Assembly (NCBI RefSeq): GCF_003651185.1
Contig: NZ_RCDC01000010.1
Location: forward strand, 1-46,298
Length of the DNA: 46,298 nt
From: Stenotrophomonas rhizophila
GTDB lineage: Bacteria > Pseudomonadota > Gammaproteobacteria > Xanthomonadales > Xanthomonadaceae
Direction of reading: 5' to 3'
Shown piece after piece: positions 33,645 to 41,752 of the stretch (position 1 is the stretch's first letter; each line of letters begins with the position of its first letter). The notes under the pieces were generated by a model, which ran no database searches, was not told the DNA's origin, and was given only the letters and a program-made list of their open reading frames with translations. A program made the position numbers and the translations under genes.

Positions 33645-33869
33645 GCGAAAAGGCTCCCCACCCTCGCAGGCACTGAGTACAACATGGATACAACGAACGC
33701 CGGCGCACCCCATGCGCCCACGTTCGGATGGTAGGCCGGCCGACCGGTCAGAGACAGTGAAACAGTCGACACTTTAAACCTCGTTACCGGTGGCCCGGCA
33801 GGCTTTGTATCGTAAGCGGAGCAGGCCGTGGAAGCGAGTACAGCCACGTGAAGGAAGTCCGCTGATTAG

Positions 33870-33883
33870 GTGATGTTCATCAC
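33870..33883. promoter_or_regulatory. 14-bp perfect dyad, possible operator
   Basis: GTGATG and CATCAC flank TT. The dyad is about 57 bp upstream of the -10 box of the nitroreductase operon, a usual activator position. The core is reminiscent of CRP/FNR-family half sites but is not a match to either consensus. Confidence 0.4.
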
Positions 33884-33939
33884 GTTTTGTCGCAAATTGC
33901 ACCGAGATCGCCCAAGGCCGTGTCACAAACGGGCGCGAC

Positions 33940-33945
33940 TATAAT
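33940..33945 (+). promoter_or_regulatory. -10 box for the nitroreductase operon
   Basis: A perfect TATAAT lies 31 bp upstream of the ATG. No -35 box is found at 16-18 bp upstream, which would fit an activator-dependent promoter using the dyad at 33870-33883. Confidence 0.5.
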
Positions 33946-33975
33946 CGGGGCACCGTGAAGCCAGATTGAGAGCCC

Positions 33976-34551
33976 ATGTCCGTCCCCCCCGCTCTGCACG
34001 CCCTGGACGCCCGCCGTTCGGTCCCCGCCAAGCAACTGGGTGAACCCGGGCCCGACCCGGTGACCCTGATGCGGATGCTGAGCTCGGCCGTACGCGTGCC
34101 GGACCACGGCAAGCTGGTGCCGTACCGCTTCCTGCGGATTGCCGGCGATGCACGTCACAGTCTGGGCGCCTTCCTGGCCCAGCGCGCCGTCCAGCGCGAC
34201 CCCCAGGTCTCACCGGCCCAGTTGGACAAAGACCGCCAACGCTTCTCCCACGCCCCGCTGATCATCACCGTCATCGCCAGCCCGCGCCCGAACCCCAAGG
34301 TGCCGGAGGCCGAGCAGCTGATGACCGCCGGCTGCGTCTGCTTCGCCCTGCTGCAGGCCGCGCAGGCGCTTGGCTTCGGCGCGCAGTGGCTGACCGCCTG
34401 GATGGCCTTCGACCCGGCGGTGCACGCCCACCTGGGCCTGGCCGAGGGTGAGCAGATCGCCGGCTTCATCCATATCGGCACGCCGAAGACCGCGGTCCCC
34501 GAACGCGAGCGCCCCGACCCGGCCGCGCTGCTGCAGGACTGGGAGGGCTGA
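33976..34551 (+). CDS. Nitroreductase-family FMN protein (YdjA-like)
   Basis: The 191-residue length matches the minimal nitroreductases of the YdjA type. Visible features are DARRSVPAKQLGEPGP at the N-terminus (FMN-phosphate Arg-Arg-Ser), RVPDHGKLVPYRFL and GAQWLTAWMAFDP. GFIHIGTPKTAVPERERP is near the C-terminus. Physiological substrates of this group are unknown. It is the first gene of a tight four-gene operon; the next ATG is one base after its stop. Confidence 0.88.
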   Translation: MSVPPALHALDARRSVPAKQLGEPGPDPVTLMRMLSSAVRVPDHGKLVPYRFLRIAGDARHSLGAFLAQRAVQRDPQVSPAQLDKDRQRFSHAPLIITVIASPRPNPKVPEAEQLMTAGCVCFALLQAAQALGFGAQWLTAWMAFDPAVHAHLGLAEGEQIAGFIHIGTPKTAVPERERPDPAALLQDWEG

Positions 34552-34552
34552 G

Positions 34553-35518
34553 ATGTCCGCCCTTCCCGCCGGCCCCGGCATGGCGCCCCCGCCGCTGCGT
34601 GCGCCGCTGTACCTGGTCGATGCCAGTCTGTACGTGTTCCGCGCGTGGCATTCGATGCCCGATGAGTTCCAGGATCAGCAGGGCTGGCCGACCAATGCCG
34701 TGCACGGCTTCGCGCGCTTCCTGCTCGACCTGCTCGAGCGCGAACGCCCCGCCAACATCGCCATCGCCTTCGATGAAGCCCTGGACAGCTGCTTCCGGCA
34801 CCGGATCTACGCGGCCTACAAGGCCAACCGCGATCCCGCGCCGGACGCGCTGCGCCGCCAGTTCGCCCACTGCAAGGCGCTGTGCACCGCGCTCGGCCTG
34901 GCGGTGCTGGCCCACCACGAGTACGAGGCCGATGACCTGATCGGCAGCGCCCTGCATGCACGCCGCGATGCCGGCATGCGCGGGGTGATCATCTCCGCCG
35001 ACAAGGATCTGTCGCAGTTGCTGTTCGAGCATGACGAACAGTGGGATTACGCGCGCAACCAGCGCTGGGGCATGGCCGGTGTCAAAGCCCGCCACGGCGT
35101 GCATGCGCACCAGATCGCCGATTACCTGGCCCTGTGCGGTGATGCGGTCGACAACATCCCGGGCGTGACCGGGGTGGGGGCTAAATCCGCTGCGGTGCTG
35201 CTGGCCCATTTCGGCAGCCTGGACGTGCTGTACGAGCGCCTGGATGAAGTGCCCTTCCTGCGCCTGCGCGGCGCGGCGCAGATGGCAGTGCGACTGCGCG
35301 AACAGCGCGAGCATGCGCTGCTGTGGCGCCAGCTGACCACCATCGCGCTGGATGCGCCGCTGGACGGTGCCGCCGTCGATTTCAGCCGGGGCGTGGCCGA
35401 TGCACAGATGCTGCAGGGCCTGTGCGATGCACTGCGGTTCGGGCCGTTGACCCGCCGCCGCCTGTTCACCGCCGCCGGCCTGTCCGATTCCTCTTCCGTT
35501 GCCAGCGAGTTCGCATGA
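34553..35518 (+). CDS. FEN-like 5'-3' exonuclease (ExoIX/Xni-like)
   Basis: The 321-residue protein is built like the 5'-nuclease domain of DNA polymerase I without the polymerase. The acidic metal ligands are recognisable: Asp23 (LVDASLYVFRAW), Asp73, Glu125/Asp127/Asp128 (YEADDLIGS), Asp150/Asp152 (SADKDLSQLL) and Asp197/Asp200. They precede the helix-three-turn-helix GDAVDNIPGVTGVGAKSAAVLL. It is longer than E. coli Xni (about 250 residues), with an extra proline-rich N-terminus. Flap processing in DNA repair is the likely role. It overlaps the Nudix gene by four bases. Confidence 0.88.
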   Translation: MSALPAGPGMAPPPLRAPLYLVDASLYVFRAWHSMPDEFQDQQGWPTNAVHGFARFLLDLLERERPANIAIAFDEALDSCFRHRIYAAYKANRDPAPDALRRQFAHCKALCTALGLAVLAHHEYEADDLIGSALHARRDAGMRGVIISADKDLSQLLFEHDEQWDYARNQRWGMAGVKARHGVHAHQIADYLALCGDAVDNIPGVTGVGAKSAAVLLAHFGSLDVLYERLDEVPFLRLRGAAQMAVRLREQREHALLWRQLTTIALDAPLDGAAVDFSRGVADAQMLQGLCDALRFGPLTRRRLFTAAGLSDSSSVASEFA

Positions 35519-36066
35519 GCCCCAATACGCAAGCCCCGAAGGTCGTTTTTGAAGGCAAGTACCAGCGCATGGTGGTGCGCGGCACGTGGGAGTACAGCGA
35601 GCGCACCCACGCCGGCGGCCTGGCCGCGATCATCATCGCAGTCACCCCGGACGACACGGTGCTGTTCGTCGAACAGTTCCGCGTGCCGCTGCAGGCCAGG
35701 ACCATCGAAATGCCGGCCGGCCTGGTCGGCGACATCGATGCCGGCGAGTCGATCGAGGTCTCGGCCGTGCGCGAGCTGGAGGAAGAAACCGGCTGGACCG
35801 CCGATCACGCCGAGGTGCTGATGATCGGCCCGACCTCCTCCGGTGCCAGCAGCGAAAAAATCGCCTTCGTGCGTGCCACCGGCCTGCGCAAGGTCGGTGA
35901 GGGCGGTGGCGATGCCAGCGAAGACATCACCGTGCACGCGATTCCGCGCACCCGCGCCGCCGCCTGGCTGGTCGAGAAGATGGGCCAGGGCTATGAGCTG
36001 GACGCCAAGCTGTGGGCCGGCCTGTGGATGATCGAACATCACCTGGACGGCACCCCGCGTGGCTGA
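35515..36066 (+). CDS. Nudix hydrolase (ADP-ribose pyrophosphatase-like)
   Basis: The 183-residue protein has a complete Nudix box at residues 72-94 (G-x5-E-x7-RELEEETGW) that binds the catalytic magnesium. The preceding EQFRVPLQARTIEMPAGLVG is typical of ADP-ribose/ADP-sugar pyrophosphatases. The exact substrate cannot be read from sequence. Its ATG overlaps the exonuclease stop (ATGA), and its end overlaps the next gene by eight bases, so translation is coupled. Confidence 0.88.
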   Translation: MSPNTQAPKVVFEGKYQRMVVRGTWEYSERTHAGGLAAIIIAVTPDDTVLFVEQFRVPLQARTIEMPAGLVGDIDAGESIEVSAVRELEEETGWTADHAEVLMIGPTSSGASSEKIAFVRATGLRKVGEGGGDASEDITVHAIPRTRAAAWLVEKMGQGYELDAKLWAGLWMIEHHLDGTPRG

Positions 36067-36868
36067 TGCGTTCACCCCTCCGCACACCGGGGCATTACTG
36101 CTGGGGCCGGCCGACCCGGCGCCGTTCACCGTGCATCAGGCGCAGGGCCGCTCGCCCTATCTGCTGATCGCCGACCATGCCGGCCAGCAGGTGCCGGCGT
36201 CACTGGCCGGCCTCGGCCTGCCGCAGCACGAGCTGGACCGCCACATCGGCTGGGACATCGGCATCGCCGTGGTCACGGTTGAACTGGCGCGCCTGCTCGA
36301 TGCGTGGGCGATCACGCAGACCTACTCGCGGCTGGTGATCGATTGCAACCGGCCGTTGGCGTCGCCCACGCTGATGCCGGCGGTCAGTGACCTCACCGTC
36401 GTACCCGGCAACCAGCGCCTGTCAGCGCTGCAGCGCCAGCAGCGCATCGAGGCGATCCATGCGCCCTACCATGCGCGCATCGATGCCGAGCTGGACACCC
36501 GCCAGGCGCAGGCCCGGCCAACGCTGCTGGTGATGATGCACAGCTTCACCCCGGCGATGAATGATGCCGCGCGGCCCTGGCATGCCGGCGTGCTGTACCA
36601 CCGGGACACGCGCTTTGCGCTTGCGCTGCTGCAGGCGCTGCGCGAGGAAGGCGACCTCGTGGTGGGTGACAACCAGCCCTACGCGGTCAGCAGCACCAGC
36701 GACTATGCTGTGCCGGTGCATGGCGAAGGCCGCGGGCTGGTGCACGTGGAGCTGGAGATCCGCCAGGACCTGATTGCCGATGCCGCCGGCCAGTTGGCCT
36801 GGGCGCAGCGCTTGGCCCGCATCTTCACCGCCCTGCAGCCGCAGCTGGTCGCCTTGCCGCCTGGGTGA
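36059..36868 (+). CDS. N-formylglutamate amidohydrolase-family protein
   Basis: The 269-residue protein belongs to the HutG/FGase family of zinc-dependent amidohydrolases. ADHAGQQVPASL, DRHIGWDIG, TYSRLVIDCNR, LVMMHSFTP, VGDNQPY and HVELEIRQDLI follow the family's motif order. No other hut gene is near, so histidine catabolism is unlikely to be its job here; a related amide is possible. The start is a GTG overlapping the Nudix gene. After the stop a GCCGGC-CGTCA-GCCGGC hairpin at 36870-36886 may end the operon. Confidence 0.85.
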   Translation: MADAFTPPHTGALLLGPADPAPFTVHQAQGRSPYLLIADHAGQQVPASLAGLGLPQHELDRHIGWDIGIAVVTVELARLLDAWAITQTYSRLVIDCNRPLASPTLMPAVSDLTVVPGNQRLSALQRQQRIEAIHAPYHARIDAELDTRQAQARPTLLVMMHSFTPAMNDAARPWHAGVLYHRDTRFALALLQALREEGDLVVGDNQPYAVSSTSDYAVPVHGEGRGLVHVELEIRQDLIADAAGQLAWAQRLARIFTALQPQLVALPPG

Positions 36869-36907
36869 TGCCGGCCGTCAGCCGGCTGCGCGCCCACCCG
36901 CGCGGGT

Positions 36908-38344
36908 TCATTCGAGGCACGGCCTGACAGGCACGGCCTCCGGCTGCGGCCGCAGCCACAGCGCCACGGCCACACCCAGCAGCGCGAACAACGCTGCACC
37001 GTACTGCGCATGGATCATGCCCTGCAGCGCCGCCTCACTGCTGGCGCCGGCACTGCCACGACCGGCATTGGCCACCATCACCAGCAGCGCCAGGCCCAGC
37101 GCGCCGCCAATCTGCTGCGCCGTGGCAGCCATGCCCGAAGCCACGCCCTGCTGCGCGGCGGGCACGCCCTGCCCGGCCACGATCCACATCGCCGTCCAGG
37201 TGATGCCCTGGCCAAGGCTGAGCACCACGATGCCCGGCAGCAGCGCCCAGTAGGTCGCGCCGTACGGCAGCGCGACGGCGACCGCGGCGATGCCGATCGC
37301 GCCGGCCAGCATGCCCACCGTCAGCACCTGGCGCGGCGAACGCTGCGCGAGCATGCGCTCGGCGATGCGGATGCCGAAGGTGCACACCAGGGTCGGCGGC
37401 AGGAACGCCAGGCCCGCCTGCAGCGCGCTCCAGCCGTAGCCATCCTGGTAGTACAGCGCCAGGAAGTAGTACTGCACGCCGTAGCTGCTCATGAACAGCA
37501 TCGTCAGCAGCATCGCCGCACGCAGGCTGCGCAGGCGCAGCAGCGAGAACTGCATCAGCGGGTCGCGGCTGCGGCGTTCGATCTGCACGAAGGCGGCCAG
37601 CATCACTGCCGACACGAGCAGGCAGATCAGCGTGAGCGGCGCCGACCAGCCCCATTCCGGGCCCTGCACCAAGGTGGTCACCAGCAGGCTGCCGCCGAGG
37701 GTCACGGTGACGCAGCCAGCCAGATCGAACGAGCGGCCCGCCAGCGGCGCAGGATCGCGCGGCAGCCACCAGCCGCCCAGCAGCGCGCAGCCACCGGCGA
37801 ACGGCACGATCACCAGCAGTACCGAGGCCCACCCGAAGCTCTGGGTCAGCACGCCGCCGAGCAGCGTGCCCAAGGCCAGGCCGCCGGCGCTGGCCATCGA
37901 CCAGATCGCCAGCGCGCGATTGCGCGGCGCGCCTTCGGCGTAGATCGTGTTGATCAGCGCCAGCGTGGCCGGGAACAGCAACGCCGCGCCGATGCCCTGC
38001 ACCGCGCGGGCCGCGATCAGCAGCCACGCACTGTTGCTGAAACCACCGACCAGCGAGGCCAGCGCGAACAGCGCCATGCCCAGCCGATAGACCCGGCGGC
38101 GACCGAGCAGATCAGCCGCCCGGCCGCCCAGCAGCAGGCACCCGCCGAAGGCCACCGTGTAGCCGCTGACGATCCACTGCAGCTGCTGGGCATTGATGCG
38201 CAGCTGCGCGCCCATCTCGTGCAGGGCGACGAAGATGATCGTGGAATCCAGCGCGATGATCAGCTGGGCGGTGGCCAGCAACGCCAGGGCCAGGCGAGGA
38301 AATGCGGGCGCCGGCGCGCCAGCGGGAGACAGGGGGGAGGTCAT
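36908..38344 (-). CDS. MFS drug exporter, DHA2 (EmrB/QacA) type
   Basis: The 478-residue protein has about 14 hydrophobic helices and the proton-antiporter signatures: ALDSTIIFVALHEMGAQL in helix 1, GGRAADLLGRRRVYRLGMALFA (motif A) and a motif-C-like SAGGLALGTLLGGVL. This is the pattern of DHA2 multidrug exporters. The ATG at 38344 precedes MTSPLSPAG. It is divergent from a LysR-type regulator gene across 110 bp, so that regulator is its probable controller. The substrate is unknown. Confidence 0.9.
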   Translation of the reverse strand: MTSPLSPAGAPAPAFPRLALALLATAQLIIALDSTIIFVALHEMGAQLRINAQQLQWIVSGYTVAFGGCLLLGGRAADLLGRRRVYRLGMALFALASLVGGFSNSAWLLIAARAVQGIGAALLFPATLALINTIYAEGAPRNRALAIWSMASAGGLALGTLLGGVLTQSFGWASVLLVIVPFAGGCALLGGWWLPRDPAPLAGRSFDLAGCVTVTLGGSLLVTTLVQGPEWGWSAPLTLICLLVSAVMLAAFVQIERRSRDPLMQFSLLRLRSLRAAMLLTMLFMSSYGVQYYFLALYYQDGYGWSALQAGLAFLPPTLVCTFGIRIAERMLAQRSPRQVLTVGMLAGAIGIAAVAVALPYGATYWALLPGIVVLSLGQGITWTAMWIVAGQGVPAAQQGVASGMAATAQQIGGALGLALLVMVANAGRGSAGASSEAALQGMIHAQYGAALFALLGVAVALWLRPQPEAVPVRPCLE

Positions 38345-38424
38345 GCCGACTCGGTACTGCGTAAGAAGGTGGGCAGTCTCATTGATGACGCTGCAGAAAT
38401 AAACCCGGATACTTCGATATCTGT

Positions 38425-38440
38425 CATGCATATCCGCATG
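38425..38440. promoter_or_regulatory. LysR-type operator candidate
   Basis: CATGC and GCATG flank six bases in the 110-bp gap between the MFS exporter and the LysR gene. It lies 14 bp before the regulator's start codon, a position suited to autorepression. The spacing is compatible with the T-N11-A pattern of the family. Confidence 0.4.
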
Positions 38441-38454
38441 AATCGGAGACATCC

Positions 38455-39342
38455 ATGGACCTCAATGCCGTGCGCATGCTGGTGCAGGTGGCCGACGCGC
38501 GCAGCTTCACCGTCGCCGCCGGGCAGCTGGGGATCAGCCAATCCGGGCTGTCACGGGCGATCAGCCGGCTGGAGAGTGCCCTGGGTGTGCGGCTGCTTCA
38601 CCGCAATACCCGCAACGTCAGCCTGACCCCGGATGGCCGCCAGTTCGTCGAGCACTGCGCGCCGCTGCTGAGTGGGCTGGAGGATGCCGAGCGCCGGCTG
38701 GGTGATCGCCCCTCCACACCCTCGGGCGTGTTGAAGCTGACGGCGCCCTCGATGTTCGGGCGCAAAGTGCTGGTGCCGCTGGCCGGGCAGTTGATGGCGG
38801 CGCACCCGCAGCTGCAGTTCGAGCTGGTGCTCAACGACCGGCTGGTGGATCTGGTCGAAGAAGGCTTCGATGCCGCACTGCGCACCGGGCCGATCAGCGA
38901 CGTGCGGATGGTGGCCCGCCCCCTGCGGCCGTTGAACTGGGTCACGGTCGCCTCCCCGGCTTACATCGCGCAGCACGGGGAACCGGCCACGGTGGATGCG
39001 CTGCACGATCACGCCTGCCTGGCGGTGCGCAATCTGCGCAGCGGGCGGCTGGTGGATTGGCAGTTCCGCGAGGCAGAGGGCCAGCTGCGCGAGTTCACCC
39101 CGCCGGCGCGGACGGTGTTCGACAGCGGCGACCCGCTGGTGGAAGGGGCGCTGGCCGGGATCGGCATCGTGCAGGTGATGGATTTCGCGGTGGCCGATGC
39201 GCTGGCCGACGGGCGGCTGCAGCGGGTGCTGCAGCCCTTCGAGGGCCGCAGCCGGGTGCTGTCACTGGTGTATCCCCCCTCGCGGCAGGCGTCGCCGAAG
39301 CTGCAGGTGCTGGCGGAGGCGTTGTTGGGCGGGGATTGGTAA
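38455..39342 (+). CDS. LysR-family transcriptional regulator
   Basis: The 295-residue protein has an N-terminal winged helix-turn-helix (MLVQVADARSFTVAAGQLGISQSGLSRAISRLE) and a two-lobed periplasmic-binding-like effector domain. The latter begins VLKLTAPSMFGRKVLVPL and includes EEGFDAALRTGPI. It has CGGAG seven bases before the ATG. Divergent from the MFS exporter, it most likely senses the exporter's substrate. Confidence 0.93.
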   Translation: MDLNAVRMLVQVADARSFTVAAGQLGISQSGLSRAISRLESALGVRLLHRNTRNVSLTPDGRQFVEHCAPLLSGLEDAERRLGDRPSTPSGVLKLTAPSMFGRKVLVPLAGQLMAAHPQLQFELVLNDRLVDLVEEGFDAALRTGPISDVRMVARPLRPLNWVTVASPAYIAQHGEPATVDALHDHACLAVRNLRSGRLVDWQFREAEGQLREFTPPARTVFDSGDPLVEGALAGIGIVQVMDFAVADALADGRLQRVLQPFEGRSRVLSLVYPPSRQASPKLQVLAEALLGGDW

Positions 39343-39350
39343 CCCGCCGC

Positions 39351-39375
39351 ATCACGACCAACGGTCGTGATCTAC
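39351..39375 (-). repeat. SMAG/REP palindrome
   Basis: ATCACGACC and GGTCGTGAT form the stem, with CTAC at the right end giving a minus-strand GTAG head. It lies just after the LysR gene. Confidence 0.75.
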
Positions 39376-39398
39376 CGCGCGACGTCAGGGGTAACACG

Positions 39399-39423
39399 GT
39401 AGGTGCCGACCGTTGGTCGGCAC
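39399..39423 (+). repeat. SMAG/REP palindrome
   Basis: GTAG is followed by GTGCCGACC, loop GTT and GGTCGGCAC. Its head faces that of the REP at 39351-39375, and together they occupy the space between the convergent LysR and proline iminopeptidase genes. Confidence 0.75.
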
Positions 39424-39430
39424 GCCTCCA

Positions 39431-40375
39431 TCAACCCGCGAAACGATCCGTCGCCCGCACCAGCGCGTCGACGTTCTCCGCTTCGAACGCGGAGTGACCC
39501 GAGGCCGGGCTGATTTCCAGGGTCGATTTCGGCCACGCCTTGTGCAGCTCCCACGCGCTCTGCAGCGGGCAGACCACGTCGTAGCGGCCGTGCACGATCA
39601 CGCCCGGGATATCGGCGATGCGGTGCGCGTCGCGCAGCAGCTGTTCTTCCACCTCGAAGAAGCCACCGTTGACGAAGTAGTGGTTCTCGATGCGGGCGAA
39701 GGCCAACGCGAACTGCGGGTCCTGATGGCTGTTCACGAAGTCGTCGTCCACGTGCAGGAAGCTGGTCGCGCCTTCCCACACACTCCACGCCTTGGCTGCG
39801 GCCAGGCGGGTGGCTTCATCGTCGCTGGTCAGGCGGCGGTGGAAGGCCGAGATCAGATCGTGGCGCTCCACGGCCGGGATCGGCTGGAGGTAGTGCTCCC
39901 ACGCATCCGGGAACAGGCGGTTGGCGCCTTCCTGGTAGAACCACTCCAGCTCCCAGCGGCGCAGCATGAAGATGCCGCGCAGGACCAGTTCGGTCACGCG
40001 CTGCGGGTGGGTCTGCGCGTAGGCCAGCGCCAGGGTCGAGCCCCAGCTGCCGCCGAAGACCTGCCAGCGGTCCACCTTGAGGTGCTCGCGCAGCTTCTCG
40101 ATATCGGCGACCAGGTCCCAGGTGGTGTTGTCGACCAGGTCCGCGTGCGGCGTGGAACGGCCGGCACCGCGCTGGTCGAACAGGATGATCCGGTACTTGG
40201 CCGGGTCGTGGAACTGGCGCATTTTGTCGCTGCAGCCGCCGCCCGGGCCACCGTGCAGCATCACCACCGGCTTGCCGTCGGGATTGCCGCACTGCTCGAA
40301 GTACAGCGTATGGCGGTCATCGACCTTCAGGGTGCCGACGTCGTAAGGGGTGATGGCGGGATACAGCGTACGCAT
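39431..40375 (-). CDS. pip: Proline iminopeptidase
   Basis: This alpha/beta-hydrolase (S33) removes N-terminal proline from peptides in the cytosol. The 314-residue protein has the oxyanion HGGPGGGCSD at 41-50, DQRGAGRSTPHA, and the nucleophile Ser110 in GGSWGSTLALAYA. This is the same position as in the characterised Xanthomonas campestris enzyme. The catalytic Asp lies in VIVHGRYDVVCP and the His in SPASGHSAFE. The start MRTLYPAITPYDVG is the family norm. Confidence 0.96.
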   Translation of the reverse strand: MRTLYPAITPYDVGTLKVDDRHTLYFEQCGNPDGKPVVMLHGGPGGGCSDKMRQFHDPAKYRIILFDQRGAGRSTPHADLVDNTTWDLVADIEKLREHLKVDRWQVFGGSWGSTLALAYAQTHPQRVTELVLRGIFMLRRWELEWFYQEGANRLFPDAWEHYLQPIPAVERHDLISAFHRRLTSDDEATRLAAAKAWSVWEGATSFLHVDDDFVNSHQDPQFALAFARIENHYFVNGGFFEVEEQLLRDAHRIADIPGVIVHGRYDVVCPLQSAWELHKAWPKSTLEISPASGHSAFEAENVDALVRATDRFAG

Positions 40376-40477
40376 GACAGGAACTCCATGTGGAATGACA
40401 GTCGCCGCATCACGCTGCGCGGCGGCCCGGTGGACAGGCCATTTTAGCCTCGGGGTCGCCGCAGGGCCGGCACGCAC

Positions 40478-41326
40478 TCAGGCGGGCAGACAGCCCAGGC
40501 TCACCCGGTCACGCTGTTCCAGATCGTGCTCAGTGGCGACCGACTGGAAACCGGCGTCCCGCAGCAGCGCGCGGATCGCCTCGCCCTGGTCCCAGCCGTG
40601 TTCGATCAGCAGCCAGCCGCCGGGAAGCAGGTGTGCTGCTGCACCGGCGATGATCAGCCGGATGTCGTCCAGCCCATCAAGACCGGCGGCCAGCGCGGTG
40701 GCCGGTTCGAAGCGCAGGTCGCCCTGGGCCAGGTGCGGGTCGTCGCTGGCGATGTACGGGGGATTGGTGGCGATCAGATCGAAACGCTCACCCGCCAGCG
40801 GCGCGTACCACGCACCCTGCCGGAACTGGACGTTGCCCAGTGCGTGGCGCTGCGCGTTGCGTGCCGCCACCGCCAGGGCCGCCTCGCTGAGGTCGGTCGC
40901 CACTACCCGGGCCTGCGGCCGTTCGCTGGCCAGCGCCAGCGCGATCGCGCCACTGCCGGTGCCAAGGTCGGCGACCCGCAAGGCGGTAGCGTCGGGCAAC
41001 CGTGCCAGCGCCAGCTCGACCAGCAGCTCGGTCTCCGGGCGCGGGATCAGGGTGGCCGGGCTGACCTCAAGATCCAGGGTCCAGAAGCCGCGGCGGCCCA
41101 GCAGGTACGCCACCGGCTCACCGGCCAGGCGTTTGGCCAGCAGCGCCTCGAACGCCGCCACCTGCGCCGGCTCGACCGGATCGGTGGCATGCGCGAACAG
41201 CCAGCTGCGCTCGCGTTCCAGCACCTGCAGCAGCAACAGTTCGGCCTCATGGCGGCCTTCCACGCCGGGCAATCGGGTGGCGGCGTCGGCGAGCAGCTGG
41301 CGGACAGGTGGCGGGGTGGCGGTCAT
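40478..41326 (-). CDS. prmC: Release-factor glutamine methyltransferase
   Basis: PrmC (HemK) methylates the GGQ glutamine of RF1 and RF2 using S-adenosylmethionine. The 282-residue protein has an N-terminal helical domain and the family stretch YLLGRRGFWTLDLEVSP with RPETELLVE. The SAM motif VADLGTGSGAIALALA and the catalytic NPPY (ATNPPYIASDDPHL) follow. In E. coli it follows prfA; here it is unlinked from prfA. The start MTATPPPVRQLL is chosen for length; an ATG 18 bp upstream is possible. Confidence 0.95.
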   Translation of the reverse strand: MTATPPPVRQLLADAATRLPGVEGRHEAELLLLQVLERERSWLFAHATDPVEPAQVAAFEALLAKRLAGEPVAYLLGRRGFWTLDLEVSPATLIPRPETELLVELALARLPDATALRVADLGTGSGAIALALASERPQARVVATDLSEAALAVAARNAQRHALGNVQFRQGAWYAPLAGERFDLIATNPPYIASDDPHLAQGDLRFEPATALAAGLDGLDDIRLIIAGAAAHLLPGGWLLIEHGWDQGEAIRALLRDAGFQSVATEHDLEQRDRVSLGCLPA

Positions 41327-41752
41327 GGCGGGAGGGAGCAACATCGGGGCGCGCAGTGTAGTGCACCGGCCCTTGCGCCCCGGGTGCGCGCGCCGGCCGT
41401 CCGCGACCGGCAGCTTGATTGAATCCAAGCATGGCAACTCACATATACATGCATGTGCACTATCGATTTCCGCCTGACATCGGGCCGGATCGGCACCGCG
41501 TCGCCTGCGATCGTTCAGCTTTCCCCCACAACGAATATGCAGAAGCTATTGCACTGATCACACGCTCCGGCGCCTGGTCATTGCGCTGCAACGGTTCTGA
41601 CGGATCTGGCCCTCATCATTCATCGCAGGATCAGACCACTTTGATAGCCTATGACTATCGCATAGATGCAATCAATGGATTGTTCTTATGGGAACGGAGC
41701 CGCTAACCTGTGTTGGTCGCTTCACCCACCCCCTTCACCAAGAGGAACAACG
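41327..41752. other. Regulatory region upstream of ahpC
   Basis: This 426-bp stretch between divergent prmC and ahpC has no convincing gene. Its middle (about 41430-41700) is clearly more AT-rich than the surrounding DNA, as expected for a regulated promoter region. The OxyR-type site lies at 41644-41676. Confidence 0.6.
41644..41676 (+). promoter_or_regulatory. Probable OxyR-binding site of ahpC
   Basis: ATAG-N7-CTAT (41644-41658) exactly matches the core of an OxyR half-site. A second, weaker ATAG-N7-CAAT follows at 41662-41676, at three-base spacing rather than the ideal seven. It is about 80-110 bp upstream of ahpC, and the oxyR gene is in the same cluster. OxyR activation of ahpC under peroxide is well established in xanthomonads. 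Confidence 0.6.

Larger units (their letters stand above)
33645..33975. other. Divergent regulatory region
   Basis: This 331-bp stretch has no gene. It separates the DUF1631 gene from the nitroreductase operon. It contains a perfect 14-bp dyad GTGATG-TT-CATCAC (33870-33883), a good -10 box TATAAT at 33940-33945 and a degenerate GTAG-headed GC palindrome near 33731-33750. Confidence 0.55.

Noticed and set aside
30927..33734. Open frame of about 930 codons on the plus strand opposite the DUF1631 gene, and a similar one of about 900 codons at 24233-26959
   Set aside because: Both lie antisense to genes with recognisable proteins, lack ribosome sites and have His/Gln/Arg-rich low-information translations.
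41419..41706. A 95-codon frame upstream of ahpC
   Set aside because: It covers the AT-richer ahpC promoter region including the OxyR-type site, has no ribosome site, and resembles no family I know.
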